Shown: one piece after another, positions 1 through 10,460 of the stretch
Layout of the letters: every line of letters begins with the position of its first letter
How positions within the stretch are numbered: the first letter of the stretch is position 1
Assembly (NCBI RefSeq): GCF_027409185.1
Contig: NC_084475.1
Coordinates: 18,186,130 to 18,250,129 of the forward strand
Source: Cynocephalus volans
Lineage: Eukaryota > Chordata > Mammalia > Dermoptera > Cynocephalidae
Length of the DNA stretch: 64,000 nt
Reading direction: 5' to 3'
Notes under the pieces: model-generated
Seen by the model: the letters and a program-made list of their open reading frames with translations, nothing else
What the model was told of the DNA's origin: nothing
The model's database searches: none
Program-made: the position numbers and the translations under genes

Positions 1-1366
1 TTTCTACCTTTATGTCCTTCTAACTCTCCAGGAATAACCTACATATTATTCTAACTATTGCTATGAGTGTTTTGCGTGTACAGAAAATTCAGCCCCAATT
101 CTGATGTTGAAGTCTTATTGAGTGAGAGACAAAGTCTGTAGGATGCTGGGAGGTGCTTTAGAAGAGCCAGACTTTCATCCTCTAAAGTAGGAGGTCATGA
201 TGTGAAAATAGAAAATCAAGAAAGAAGAGTATATAAGCATAACATTTAGAAAGATTAAGGCAAAGAGCAGAAGAATCACCTAAAGGACTAGAAACTGGTT
301 GCCCCTAGGACTAGAAATCGAGAATGGGAAAGGACTATTTTTTTTCATTTGTTTTGTTTCAAGACCATAAATACATCATTGCCTTTGTCAACTATATACA
401 TGGATGAGTTTGCTTCTCAGAATTGTTTTTAATGCATACAATGTAGCAAGATAAAATTCAAACAAAAACTAAAAATATTAAATGAGGGAATTATATACAG
501 GGATAGCTTAATGTCTGGCATGTAATAGGCAAAGAATAAAAAGTTATTACTACTTTCGTTTTTTCCATGAGTCCCAACACGAAGCAGGGTCAGGGATGAG
601 GATGGTTCTTCACTTCCTATCAAGCTGCAACCCCTGTAACAGCTTCCTGACTAATTCCCTGCCTTCAGTGTTTCTCTCCCCTTATTACACCCTTCTACCT
701 ATCCAGGGCATACTCATTTTTCTAAGAAGGTTTTTCTTTTGAAATTCCTACTAAAAGACTATAAAATTTCCTACTGGGTTTCAGGGTCACAGAACCTCCT
801 GTAACAAACAAATCCCAAACTCTCAATGGCTTCACCTAATACAAGTGCATTTTTCACTCACGGTGTTTCTGGGTTTTAGAAGATTTTTCTCCTTTTGATG
901 TTTCAGGAACATAGGCCCTTTTCATTTTGAGACTCTTCCGCCTACCCAGGTCTTCTGCATCCAGGGGAGGGGAGGTTCCAGAGGAGAAGGCACAACTGCT
1001 TCCCAATTGCCGTAGGGTGGGAGTGAATCACATCACTTCTGCTCCATCGCCCAGAGTGAGTATCGTTGCCCTACCTAGATGAGAAGGGGCTTCTGGGAAA
1101 TGTAGTCCTGGCTGGGCTGCCTCTTCTCGGTGAAAACTCACACATGCAAGAGAGGTATGGATGTCGGTGGAGCCATCTCTGCCACATTCATCACCTACAG
1201 AACCACATCCAAACCTGTGACTTAACCCAATGCTTCACTTACTTATTCAGACTATTTGGTTTCTGCATCCCAGCAGGAAGCTTCTACAGTCCCAGGTATC
1301 AGATCTTGCCATCATCTCTCTCACTTAATCCTATACATTCGATGGAACACTTTCCGTCCATCGAAA
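1..1366. other. Intergenic DNA, no gene recognised
   Basis: No coding region, RNA gene or clear young repeat was recognised. The stretch around 200-390 has the A-rich, purine-biased look of a decayed L1 3' fragment, but this is only an impression. Short open frames on either strand show no family resemblance. Confidence 0.4.
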
Positions 1367-1382
1367 TACAGTGGGATTTTTC

Positions 1383-1424
1383 ATATAAGTACCGCGCGCT
1401 AACCGATTGCGCCACTGGAGCTTC
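1383..1424 (-). pseudogene. Retro-inserted 5' half of tRNA-Ile(UAU)
   Basis: Read on the minus strand, the insert is GAA followed by the 5' part of tRNA-Ile(UAU). It starts GCTCCAGTGGCGCAATCGG, carries the A box (D arm) and stops just after the anticodon, ending ..ACTTATAT. The second exon, B box and 3' acceptor strand are absent, so it cannot be a functional tRNA gene. The insert is bracketed by a perfect 16-bp direct repeat, TACAGTGGGATTTTTC, at 1367-1382 and 1425-1440, as expected for L1-mediated insertion. On the minus strand the duplication begins at TT|GAAAA, close to the L1 endonuclease preference. There is no poly(A) tail, so it fits the class of tailless retropseudogenes. The cut point lies close to the 5' exon/intron junction of this intron-containing tRNA, so the template may have been a splicing intermediate or a stress-type tRNA half. 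That last point is inference. Confidence 0.85.
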
Positions 1425-1799
1425 TACAGTGGGATTTTTCAAGGGCAAATGCCATCTTCCCTTTGAACTCCTTTTCTCTTCTATAGCCATTCACCAACTG
1501 AACCACTGAAACTGAATTTCTTAGTCACGGAGTTTGAGAGTTGGATGGGACCTTAGCAATATGATTCAAACCCATTGGTACAAGAAAAGAGAAATGGGGC
1601 CCAGGAAGGTGAAGGGAATACCCAAAACAGGGCATTCACAGAATACCTGTGTCCCCTGCTTGCCAACAATTCAGCAAGAACCTCAAAGGTCATGACAGAT
1701 TATTTAAATTTTGCTGAGCCATGAATCTGAATGATATGTGTGTTGGGTATGACTCTGGTGGACCTCTGGCACTTGTGATTCCATGTGGATTTGTTGTTA

Positions 1800-2262
1800 T
1801 GTGGCCAGCCTCCAAGATGGCCCCAGTGAGCAGCAGCTCCTCGTAGCCACACCCCGTATTGACCCCTCCCACCCTGCACCAGGGCTGGCCTGTAACCGAT
1901 AGCATAAGGCAGAAGTGATAGGTTGCTTCTGATATCAGTTTAGAAAGGACTTTGTTTTCTGTCTTGGTGCTTCCTGTCTCTCTTGGATGACTCATTTTGG
2001 GAGAAGCCGTGCTATGAGCAGCCCTGTGGAGAGGTCCACATAGTGAGAGACTGAAGCCTCTTGCCAATAGCCATGTGAGTGAGCCTGGAGCAGATCCTCC
2101 AGCCCCAGTCGACAGCTTGACTGTAACCTCATGAAAGACTTACTCAGCTAGGCTACTCCTGGATTCCTGACTCTCAGAAACTGTGTGGTGGATACACGTT
2201 GCTGTTTTAAGCTTCCAAGCGTTGGGTTCATTTGTTTTGCAGCAACAGATCACTAAAATAAT
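1800..2262 (+). mobile_element. Degraded MaLR-type LTR fragment
   Basis: The 3' part reads like an ERVL-MaLR (MLT1-type) LTR end: CTCAGAAACTGTG.., then GTTTTAAGC.., then a GCAGCAACAGATCACTAAAA-like terminus. The upstream part includes the GCCTGTAACCGATAG and GGCAGAAGTGATAG blocks. It is assigned by eye; the subfamily is not determined. Confidence 0.55.
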
Positions 2263-2489
2263 CATTTTTGTTGTCTACTCACAATCAAGTATGCATTTTG
2301 GTTTACTTGGGAGGAAAATTGCAAATTATATAATATATTAAATAATTATTTTTAAGAAATTGGAGCTCTACAAAGGTCTCAGGAAATATCCGTTGTACAT
2401 GTCAAACATTCTGGTATTTCTTCTGTGTGTTGTCTTAAGTTCCCCCCAAATTGGTGCAGTACTAAGAAAAAAGAAAAAGAGGAAGAGGA

Positions 2490-2529
2490 AGGGAGGGACG
2501 GAGTAGGGAAGGAAGGAAGGAAGGAAGAA
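2490..2529. repeat. Purine-rich GGAA microsatellite
   Basis: A purine run of GGGAGG and GGAA units with about five consecutive GGAA/GAAG repeats. It is a simple repeat with no visible link to a gene. Confidence 0.8.
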
Positions 2530-2679
2530 ACCCTATCCATCCCTCTAAAGTCATCTTGAATGTCATATCCCTGTGGAGCTTCCCTGATCCACCCCTCACA
2601 CTTAATACCTGGATGTCATTTCTCCTACAGCACTCTGACGTTAACTTTCTTAGGACATCCATCGTAGTTTATCTCAATT

Positions 2680-2870
2680 CATTAATTCAACAAACAGATA
2701 TTTATTGATCACACAGTGCCAGCTCTAAGTGTTTGAGATACATCAGTGAACACAGTAGGATCTTGCACTGGTGGAGCTTAACTCGGGAGAGATGATAAAC
2801 AAGAGACAGAATGAAAAGCAAATCACAGATCCTGAAAGGTCATACATGTTATAGAAAAGAGAAAAAGTAG
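2680..2870 (-). mobile_element. L2 LINE fragment
   Basis: Shows the antisense signature of an L2 3' end: ATTCAACAAACAGATATTTATTGA, then a degraded 'cacagtgccagctctaag', then 'gagatacatcagtgaacaca', 'ggagcttaactc' and 'gataaacaagagacagaatg'. Ancient mammalian-wide LINE. Confidence 0.65.
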
Positions 2871-4227
2871 GACATGGAGGGGAAACTGCTTCCATTTTTA
2901 TCGTGCCCTTGCTCAGATTATCAGCTGCTCAGGAGGTTGGACAGGAGAGGGGGCCAGGTGAGCCCGGCTGGCCGTGTCTGCAGTGCTTTGCATATGCCTG
3001 GTGCTTGCAAATATCTGCTTAATTAATGCAAGAATAAAGGAGCTAGCCTGGAATGAGGAGTTCACTGGGATGGCAATTCCAAGAGTTCCCAGCTGCTGAG
3101 GTAAAGCCCCACTCCTAGTTTATCAGCAGATCTATTGGTGGATTGGGGCAACAGGCCGTCTGGGTGAGAGCCCGTGAGTGAATCTCCCTTCTACCCCTGA
3201 ATGAGGCTCTGCAACCTGAACCATCTTCTTTTTCCCTGGTATTGCCAATTTGGCAGAAGTGGATCAAAGAAACCACAGTCTCAAAGCTATCTGCCCAGTA
3301 TCACAGGGCTTAGATAAGTGAGGCTGTTTTAAGTACCTGAGCCCATGTGCAGGTGACATCCTCATGTGACTTCATCAGTCACTTTACCCAGATGCCCTCC
3401 ACAGATTTTCACCTGAGTTTCATAGGAATAGACCCAATGGAAAGAGAGTACTGTACAATGCCCATGTGCTGACCCAGGCTTGCCTCCAAGACATTGAAAG
3501 TGTCACTGTATGATTCAGACCCAAAGAAAAGAAGGCAAATGAAATATGCCTTCCATGGGTTAGCTATGTAGTCCCGTATAGTCTGGAGGTTGCAATTTGT
3601 TTTAATAACAGGCAAAGAAACAAGGTGTATGTTTTCTTATTAGGTTTAATATACCAAGACAGTAAATTAAAAAGTAATACTATTAATATAGAATAAAACA
3701 ATAATTTGTATTAACAGCCACTGAGTTCCAAAAGATCTAGATCTAGACCCAAAAGAAATCTTAGGCCACTTTCAACTTTACCAAAGAAATAAGTAAGTCT
3801 GGGTGAAATGTCTTCTATTTTCTGCACACCACCACCTCTCAACACACGCACACACGTGTACGCACACACACATACCCAGGCATGCATGCACACATGCAAG
3901 CACTCATGCACGCATGCACACAGACTCATCTGCCTCTGCAGCTGTCTCCATTGCCTCTTTCTGGTCTCAGTAATAGAATTAACCCCTGTCCCTGCCCCCC
4001 GACAGGGTCCCCCCACATCTGCCCAAAGGCCTTTCTCACTCCATACTCAACCCTTTAAAACAAACAAAAATCTTCCTCTTTACTGTGTCCTCTTCACTGG
4101 TTCTTTCTTCTTAGCGTATTAACACCCTCCAGTCTCTCCCTTTAAAAAAGCAAAACAAAACGAACCAAAAACCACTTTCTCAGCCTCACATTGCCCTCTA
4201 GTCACTTCCCGTCCTTTCATGGCTCTA
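2871..4227. other. Intergenic DNA with an imperfect CA repeat
   Basis: No gene recognised. At about 3840-3925 lies an imperfect alternating purine-pyrimidine tract of ACAC, GCAC and ATGC units, a decayed (CA)n microsatellite able in principle to form Z-DNA. The open frames that cross it on both strands are produced by the simple repeat. Confidence 0.6.
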
Positions 4228-4680
4228 TTAGTTTCCCAGGGCTGCCATAACAAGTATCACAAACTTGGTGGCTTAAGCAACAGAAATGTACCGTCTCACC
4301 ATTCTGGAAGCCAGGAGCCTGAGATCAAGGTGTCAGCAGGCTGGCTCCTTCTGAGGCCATGAGGATGGATCTGTCTCAGGCTTGTCCCTGGCTCTGGTGA
4401 TGTGCTGGCAGTGTTTGGTGTTCCTTGGCTTATAGAAGTGTCACCCTGATCTCTGCTTTCATATTCATGTGGCCTTCTCCCTATGTGTGCATTTCTGTGT
4501 CCAAATTTCCCCGTATTATAAGGACACCAGTCATATTGGATTAGGAACCACCCTAATGACTTTACCTTAACTTGACTATATCTGCAAAGGTCCTGTTTCC
4601 AAATAAGGTCACATTCTGAAGTACTGGGGTTAGGACTTCGACATATCTTTTTTAGGGGATATAGATCAACCACAACAATG
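4228..4680 (-). mobile_element. MaLR-type LTR, reverse orientation
   Basis: The block begins TTAGTTTCCCAGGGCTGCCA and runs through 'aacttggtggcttaagcaac', 'ttctggaagccaggag', 'ttataaggacaccagtcat', 'tgcaaaggtcctgtttccaa' and 'ggacttcgacatatc'. This is the order of an antisense MLT1-like ERVL-MaLR LTR. It carries many point changes, so it is old. The 133-codon minus-strand frame across it is repeat sequence, not a host gene. Confidence 0.7.
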
Positions 4681-5582
4681 GCCAAACTTAAAAACATGGT
4701 CCCTTCTTACTCTCAGTCCCCATCTCCAGCCTCCTGCTCACTTCACAGCTGGCTGCCCCGACTCCCACACTACCCTTGCTGAGGACAAAATGACCTTGAG
4801 GCTGCCCAGGTGGATGGACACTTTCCTATTCCTATCGTACGGACCTTGCTGTCACACTGTTGACCACCTGCTCCTTCCTCTAACCTGTTCCCCTTTTGGC
4901 CTCTCTGGTTCCACTGGGGCATCCAGTGGGATTCAGCTCTCTGGCTGTCCCTTCTCAGATTCCTTTAGGGTATTCTTCTCTCCTCCATGTTCCTCAGGCT
5001 CAGTACTCAGCCTTCCTCTGGTCCCTTCTAACCCCCACCCTCCAAGCTAATTATCTATGTTCCTACCTTCAACTTCCAGCCCTTGTACAGACCACCTCCC
5101 GAGAGATTTCTCTAGCCAAGACATCCCAGATCTGACCATCACTGCTTGATGTTCTCCAGGTGGCTCCAACTCCAAATGTACCAATCCAGGCTCACCCCTT
5201 CTTCCTCAAGGTTCCCCCTAAGGCCTCCGGCTCCACCTCCTCTTCCTTCTATAGCCCCTGCCTCCCCATCCATCCTCCTCTCACTGAGCAAGAAAACAGG
5301 GCAACATCCTTTACCATCCACCTTACCCTCCATATATATCTGTTCCCAAGTCCCCTGGAAACTAAGTTAAAATTATGTTTCAAATAGATCCTCTCCGTTT
5401 CACCCATACTGCCACTGGAGGTAGTTCCATAGGTTCTAATACCCTGGCTGCATGATTGTGCAGGCCTCCTACTTTTGTCACCTCCTGCTTGGTCCTTCCT
5501 ATCTTGTCCTTCTCCACATCATCCTCTACAATGTTTCCAGAGAGATCTCTCTGACAGCCAAGTGTAATAACACTTAGAATCA
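4681..5582. other. Pyrimidine-rich intergenic DNA
   Basis: C+T-rich on the plus strand. Several overlapping short open frames occur on both strands because stop codons are rare in such composition. The text has some resemblance to internal L2 sequence but is too diverged for me to assign. Confidence 0.4.
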
Positions 5583-5990
5583 TCCAAAGTCTCTACACTG
5601 CCTTCAGGATAAAGTCTGAACTCAATGTGACACGAGAGGCTCCTTGTAATCTAGCCCCTGCTCATCTCTCCCTTCCCTTCATACCTGCAGCGCCACTGAC
5701 ACCTGAAGCCCCCGGAAGCACTGTGTTGCAAACTCTCTTGTTTCCTTTACACCAGCTGTTCCCTCTTTCTTCAATGCCCTTTCACCAGCTTCTGACCATT
5801 ACTCCTTCCAGAGGACCTCTGAGAAGTCTTCTTGAACCCTTCAGAATGACCTGGGTCTCTCGTCCTGCTTCCTTCAGCACCTTGTGTGTATTGCAATCAT
5901 ATGTCAGCCATGGCTTACAGCTTTAAATATCCCCAGCACCCAGTCCACTGCCTGACACATAATACATGTTCAATAAACGTTCAATGAGTA
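5583..5990 (+). mobile_element. L2 LINE 3' fragment
   Basis: Recognisable L2 landmarks occur in order: 'ctgttccctctttcttcaatg', 'accattactccttccagag', then at the end 'ccactgcctgacacataata' and 'tgttcaataaacgttcaatg'. The plus-strand order is the sense orientation. Confidence 0.7.
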
Positions 5991-6127
5991 TCTCCAAATC
6001 AGTGAGAAATATGAAGAAGTCTGAGGCCCAGAAATTTCCTAAGGTCACACTGGTGAGAGGTGGAATTGACTCACCCTTACTCGTTTTTTTCTCCCTCTGT
6101 CTATTCCAATATTATTCTGTCTAGTTG

Positions 6128-6265
6128 GAGGACAACTGCATCAGAATCTCTTGGGGAAGTGGTCAGACATGCAGGTTCATGGGCCTCACCTGGACCTACA
6201 GTGAGTCTGTATGATAAACAAGCTACTTAGGTGATTCTTATGAACAGAAAGTTTGAGAAACAACA
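6128..6265. mobile_element. MER5-like DNA transposon relic
   Basis: Reads 'ggacaactgcatcagaatct', 'cttggggaagtggt', ending 'gtgattcttatgaacagaaag' and 'tttgagaaacaac'. This is the layout of a non-autonomous hAT-Charlie MER5 element. Orientation is not certain because the ends are inverted repeats. Confidence 0.6.
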
Positions 6266-6564
6266 CCCTACACATTGCTGCCTGTCTGAAAGGCCTTTGC
6301 AAATCTATCACATATTTTTAGGGCCAAGTCAGTTGTTACCTATTGGTGACAAGCAGGGAGAACTGAGCCAACTTTATTACATTTTCATTGAAAATCAATC
6401 ATTTGCTTGAGTACTGAAGCTTTTGCTGTTAAGAGTCCACCATTAGGATGCAAATTAGGCTCCTAGAATCAACAAAGACAGGGTGAAGCATGGCAGGAAG
6501 TGGTGGGAGTAGAGAAAAGGTCAGTAGTGCACACAAATGGAACCCCAAGAAAAGGTGCCCTTTA

Positions 6565-6752
6565 TTATTATTCTCAGACTTTAGTGTGCATCAGAATCAC
6601 CTGGAGGCTTGTTAAGGCAGCTACCTGGGCTCCACACCCAGAGGTTCTGATTCAGTAGGTCTGGCAGTGGGGTCTGAGAAGGTACATTTTGAACAAGCTC
6701 TGAGGTGATGCTGATGCTGCTGATCCAGGGAGCACATTTTGAGAACCTCTGA
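6565..6752 (+). mobile_element. MER5A hAT-Charlie element
   Basis: Nearly full length: 'ctttagtgtgcatcagaatc', 'acctggaggcttgttaa', 'ggttctgattcagtaggtct', 'gtgatgctgatgctgctgat', 'cacattttgagaacctctga'. This matches the MER5A pattern end to end. It is a non-autonomous, immobile DNA transposon. The 76-codon minus-strand frame here is the transposon itself. Confidence 0.85.
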
Positions 6753-7483
6753 GCTAATCAACCTTTTTGCCCAAAGCAGTAATCTATTTTGCAATATCCA
6801 TGGAGATAGGGTCATGATTAAATCCTTCCACAGATGTGGTTCTTGTTGCATTTCAAGGTGGAGTTTCTATGGATAACTCTCATGTTTCTTGAACTGAACC
6901 AAAATTTGTCCCTAACACCCTCCACCCACTGATCCCAGGTATCCCTCTGAGGTTCTCACAGAATGTATGCACCTATTTATATTATGGGAGTTTTTTAATA
7001 ATCAAAGACAGCCATCCTGTCCTGCCTGTCCCTTCTTCCCTGCACCAATCTTTTCTGCTCCTTCAGCCATTGCTAAGATTGGAGGATTTCTATCAACAAT
7101 CAGTTGTATCCCTGAGACTGTTAAGTTTGTCAATTTCTTTCTTACACCATAGTGCCCAGAACTGGCTATAATGCTCCATTTGGGACCTGACTAGCTCAGA
7201 GTATAGTCTCTTGAACTGGATACTTTTTTTTAAGCCAGTCAAATTTAGCAGTGGGTGGTTGTATACCAACTTTAGTGACAGTAAGTTATGATAACCCACT
7301 ACCATCAGACCAGCTCTGGATGCTTATTTAATGTAGATTGTATATTTTTTAACAAACCATTTCCCACAGCCAAAATCTAGAATTTTTTACATGAGTTTGT
7401 ATCCAGCCAGGTCTTTTCCATCTGTCCTTAATTAGTAGACTTTTTAACTTAAGAGCTACATTTAACATTTTATTCTCTTCCAG
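6753..7483. other. Intergenic DNA, nothing recognised
   Basis: AT-rich unique sequence with no coding signature or repeat that I can name. Confidence 0.4.
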
Positions 7484-7590
7484 GTTGGCTGATTAGCTGT
7501 TTGTTAGAGAGGAGTACTGTAACACCGAGGTCAAGGATTCAGATCCCCTTACCAGCCAGCCACCAAAAACCCCAGAAAAAAACCACCTAA
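7484..7590 (+). mobile_element. CYN monomeric SINE (tRNA-Ile-derived)
   Basis: A single tRNA-like unit: 'ggctgattagctgtttgtta' (A-box side), 'gtactgtaacaccgaggtca', 'ggattcagatccccttacca' (B-box side), 'gccagccacc', then an A-rich tail broken by C. It is more diverged than the dimers elsewhere, so probably older. No clear target-site duplication was found. Confidence 0.65.
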
Positions 7591-8824
7591 ACTTCTTACA
7601 TTTAACTTTGTTGGTTCTGCTCATTTAAAAAAATATATTATTAACTCATACCTTAATAACAAGGTGATGGTAGCAGGGCTGGTAAGATGACAGACCCCAA
7701 ATATGAACTTACCTGTTTTACGACTTTGCCTGGGGTCCTTACTCAAACTTTATTCTCCAAACAGCCACCAATAAGTGACACGGTGTTCTGCGATCTCTAG
7801 ACTAAAGACCATCATATGCCTCAACATTTCCGTGTCAACCCTGGTTTCAAATCTTCTTTCTACTGCCACAGATATACATGCCAAACTATGACTGTAATTT
7901 GGAGTTCAGAAAATGCAGTCTGTACAGCTCTGCCTTTACTCCAGGTGTTTACAGATAATAGAAGACCACTATTTTGCCTGGTTAAGCTGGAGGGGGATAA
8001 TAAAGGGGACCAGACAGAGAGGAGTTGAGAGGTTACAGTCACAAATTTAACGTCAAGGACAATACTAAATAATGCAATTTTGGTTCCATTTTCCAAAAAG
8101 TGAAGTTCTGCTTTGATTGGTGCATCCGGCTATCCAGATTTCTCATTGATTTAGCAAACTGCTTAACGGATGCCGCATATCTTGAAGATGTTATTTTTCA
8201 CTCCCTCCTGAAGCATGCGATAATACCTCTCTACCTTTGAAAGACACAAAAGATGCAGGTCTCTGAGGTCAGAAATTAAATTGATGTAACTAGATGTCGA
8301 ATAGGAAATGCAGAAGCTTGTATGTCAGCTCCGTCTGCCTTCAGATCCTTGTGAGTGATGTGGGTTTTCGGGAGGGGAAAAGTATAACACAACAGACATC
8401 TGCAGACGACTTTGGAGTGGTCTGTGCATCTTACTACCGGAGGGCTTAACTATGGCAGTAAGAAGCAAGGGGCGTGCGGAGCTCATGAGACCCTGAAGGG
8501 AGAGAGCGGGGAATTTGTCGGGTGTCTCATCCACAGGCGTTGTAAAGCATGGCACTGGCGGTAGCAACATTGCATTGCGAACGTACTCTTCAAGATGGGG
8601 ACACGTAGACAGGGAATGGCTTCTTCCAACACCAGCCACTTTCGAGGAGCACCGCTGAACCTCCACGGCACGAAGGGGGAAAGCTCGCTTGCTTCCACGA
8701 CCTTTCATGAAAATGGAGAAAATTCTTGGTTTCCACATTTTCTTGTGGCTTGAACCGAAAGTTAAAAAGGGACTTTTTACATTGCACATTGCGCCTGACC
8801 TTACCTATCACTAACGAATAATGC
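7591..8824. other. Promoter-proximal upstream DNA
   Basis: Composition shifts from AT-rich to balanced, with rising CpG after about 8,330. A 154-codon open frame lies on the minus strand at 8,325-8,789; I recognise no domain in it. Human TNRC6C has an antisense non-coding transcript (TNRC6C-AS1) upstream, so antisense transcription here is possible, but nothing in the sequence proves it. Confidence 0.4.
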
Positions 8825-9489
8825 ATGCTGAAGACAAGCCGCGGAATGGAGGATCTCGACCGGCTACCGAGCGCCGAGAAGGAACCCTGGGGTGTGCAAG
8901 AGCCGGAGCGCCCGGGTTCGGCCCCGACAGGCTGTTCGCGCGCTGGGGGTGGGATGTTTGCGGCCCAGGGAAAGGGATGCCTCCCCGGGGGGCTGTTTCG
9001 CAGCGAGGCTTGCGTGGTTCGCAGCGGGGCGCTCCCCGGGGAGCAGCTGGGCGCAAGGGCGGGCCGGGAGGCGCGGGGTGACCAGGAAGCTCCGGGACCC
9101 GGTAGGCGCGTGTACGTGTCTGCGCACCGTGGGGGAGGTGCAGGGCGTGTGCACGGCACCGGCGGGACGCGCGCCGGTGCGGGCGCCGCTGCACAGGAGG
9201 CCAGCGCCTCCGGGAGAAAATACCGCGCAAAGCCCGGCCGCCGCAGGGCGCTAGCCTGGAGAACCGAGCGGACGTGCAGACAGGGCTCAGAGCCGCTCCG
9301 GCCAGCGCAATAACGCGTAGCCACTACACCCAGGGGCGGGAGACAGGGGGCTACAAGGAAAGGCGACGCGAGGACCTCCGTGCACTCCAGGGAGGAACGG
9401 GAGCTCCGGGGATACGCGCGTGTCCGGGGGGGGAGCACGCGCAGCCCGCTCCCCCTCCCCCCCCGCGCGTTCACCGTGAGGTCTGAAGC

Positions 9490-9770
9490 CCACAGCGGGG
9501 GCGGGTATTAAGAGGCAAGGAGGGGGCGTGGCTTGGCCGAGACAAGCCAATGGGCCGGGGAGGGGCGCGCGGGGGCGGAGCTCGGGCAGAGAGCTCCGAT
9601 TGGCCCGTTTGCCCTCCGGTATGCAGATATGGTAGGAGTCACGTGCCAGGGGCCCGGACGACTTCCTGTTGGAGACCCATGTGGGGCGGGGAAAGGGGCG
9701 CGAGCGCCCCGTCTGGCTGGAGCTGGGGGAGGGGGGTTCTTGTCAGTTAGAGCAACAAGATGGCCGCGGT
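9490..9770 (+). promoter_or_regulatory. Core promoter region with clustered factor sites
   Basis: Sites visible: GC/KLF boxes around 9,520-9,530 and 9,560-9,580 (GGGGGCGTGG, GGGGGCGGAG); CCAAT at 9,547-9,551; inverted CCAAT (ATTGG) at 9,599-9,603; palindromic E-box CACGTG at 9,640-9,645 (USF/MYC class); an ETS-like ACTTCCTG near 9,660; and AAGATGGCCGC at 9,758-9,768, a close match to the YY1 element that typically sits just downstream of start sites. There is no TATA box. The pattern predicts dispersed initiation around 9,660-9,760. The factors named are family expectations, not evidence of binding. Confidence 0.6.
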
Positions 9771-10281
9771 GGCAGCTCCGCACCTCAGTGCGACGGCCTC
9801 GGGAGCCGCAGCCGCCGCCGTCGGCCCCGCAGCCGCGCAACCCTAAACGCCGCCCGGCCCGCCCCCGCCGCCTTCTGACAGGGCCGTCCCCGCGCCCGCC
9901 GCTCTCCCGCTGCCTCCGCCGCGCGGGCCCTCCCCAGCTGAGGCGGAGGGAGCGGAGCGGCCCCGCGCAGAGTCCGCCGCCGCCGCCGCTGCCTCCTCCT
10001 CGGACCCGGGCCGCGCCGGAGCAGCGTCCCAGAGGGCGCGAGTAGGAGGGCGCGTCGCGGCGTCGCCGGGGCGGGACCTGGACCTGCAGGGACGCGCCGC
10101 CGCCCACCCGCCCGCGCCGCCGCCGCCAGCGCCGGGACCTGAGCCCGCGGCGCCGGCGCTAAGCGGGCCCCCGCCGCCCGAGCACCCTCGAGGACCCCGG
10201 GCGGCTGTGTGTGTCGCCGCCACCGCCAGGCCTGCGCCGCCGGAGCCCCACGGAGCCGCTGCCGCCGGGGACGGAGCCCAG
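9660..10281 (+). other. Probable non-coding exon 1 of TNRC6C (start approximate)
   Basis: GC-rich leader ending in a strong splice donor, CCCAG|GTGAGAG, at 10,281/10,282. It lies inside the CpG island and on the same strand as the downstream coding exons. The 5' boundary is not determined; I place it near the ETS/YY1 cluster. Direct splicing to the exon at 58,451 is possible, but further leader exons inside the 48-kb intron cannot be excluded. In the frame that would join to the downstream coding frame there is a TAA at 10,160-10,162. That frame is open from 10,163 to the donor but contains no ATG; CTG codons at 10,205 and 10,232 are in frame. Confidence 0.6.
9760..9846 (+). CDS. Upstream ORF, 28 codons, alanine-rich
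   Basis: ATG at 9,760 in a strong Kozak setting (A at -3, G at +4: AAGATGG), overlapping the YY1-type element. The peptide begins MAAVAAPHLSATASG, is alanine-rich and stops at TAA 9,844-9,846, more than 400 nt before the exon 1 donor. If transcription starts upstream of 9,760, this uORF would be translated first and would lower initiation at the main coding start. If transcription starts downstream, it is irrelevant. There is no sign that the peptide itself has a function. Confidence 0.4.
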   Translation: MAAVAAPHLSATASGAAAAAVGPAAAQP

Positions 10282-10460
10282 GTGAGAGCGGCCGCCCGCT
10301 CCCTCGCCGCCGCGACTTTGCCCGGAGGTTCGCGGGCCCTTTGTTCGGCCGAGCCGGGGTGGGAGGTGGCCGAGCGACCCGCGTGCGTCCCCGGGAGCGC
10401 GTCCGTGGTGCCGGGCCCTGCCGGCCCGGATAGCAGGGTCGCGGGTGTGCGTGTGGGAGA

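Larger units (their letters stand above)
8825..10460. promoter_or_regulatory. CpG island over gene start
   Basis: CpG dinucleotides are dense and G+C is very high through this block. It contrasts sharply with about 38-40% G+C on both sides (estimated by eye). It contains many long chance frames on both strands because stop codons are rare. It ends about 180 bp inside intron 1. A CpG island of this size usually marks a broadly expressed RNA polymerase II promoter, consistent with a TNRC6 housekeeping gene. Confidence 0.9.

Noticed and set aside
1299..1490. Functional tRNA gene
   Set aside because: Only the 5' half is present, with no B box or 3' acceptor strand, and the flanking duplication marks it as an insertion.
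3840..3925. CRISPR-like or regulatory repeat array
   Set aside because: It is an imperfect dinucleotide microsatellite with no spacer structure.
8325..8789. 154-codon minus-strand ORF as an antisense protein gene
   Set aside because: No recognisable domain, and it lies at the edge of the CpG island. An antisense non-coding transcript is possible but not shown by the sequence.
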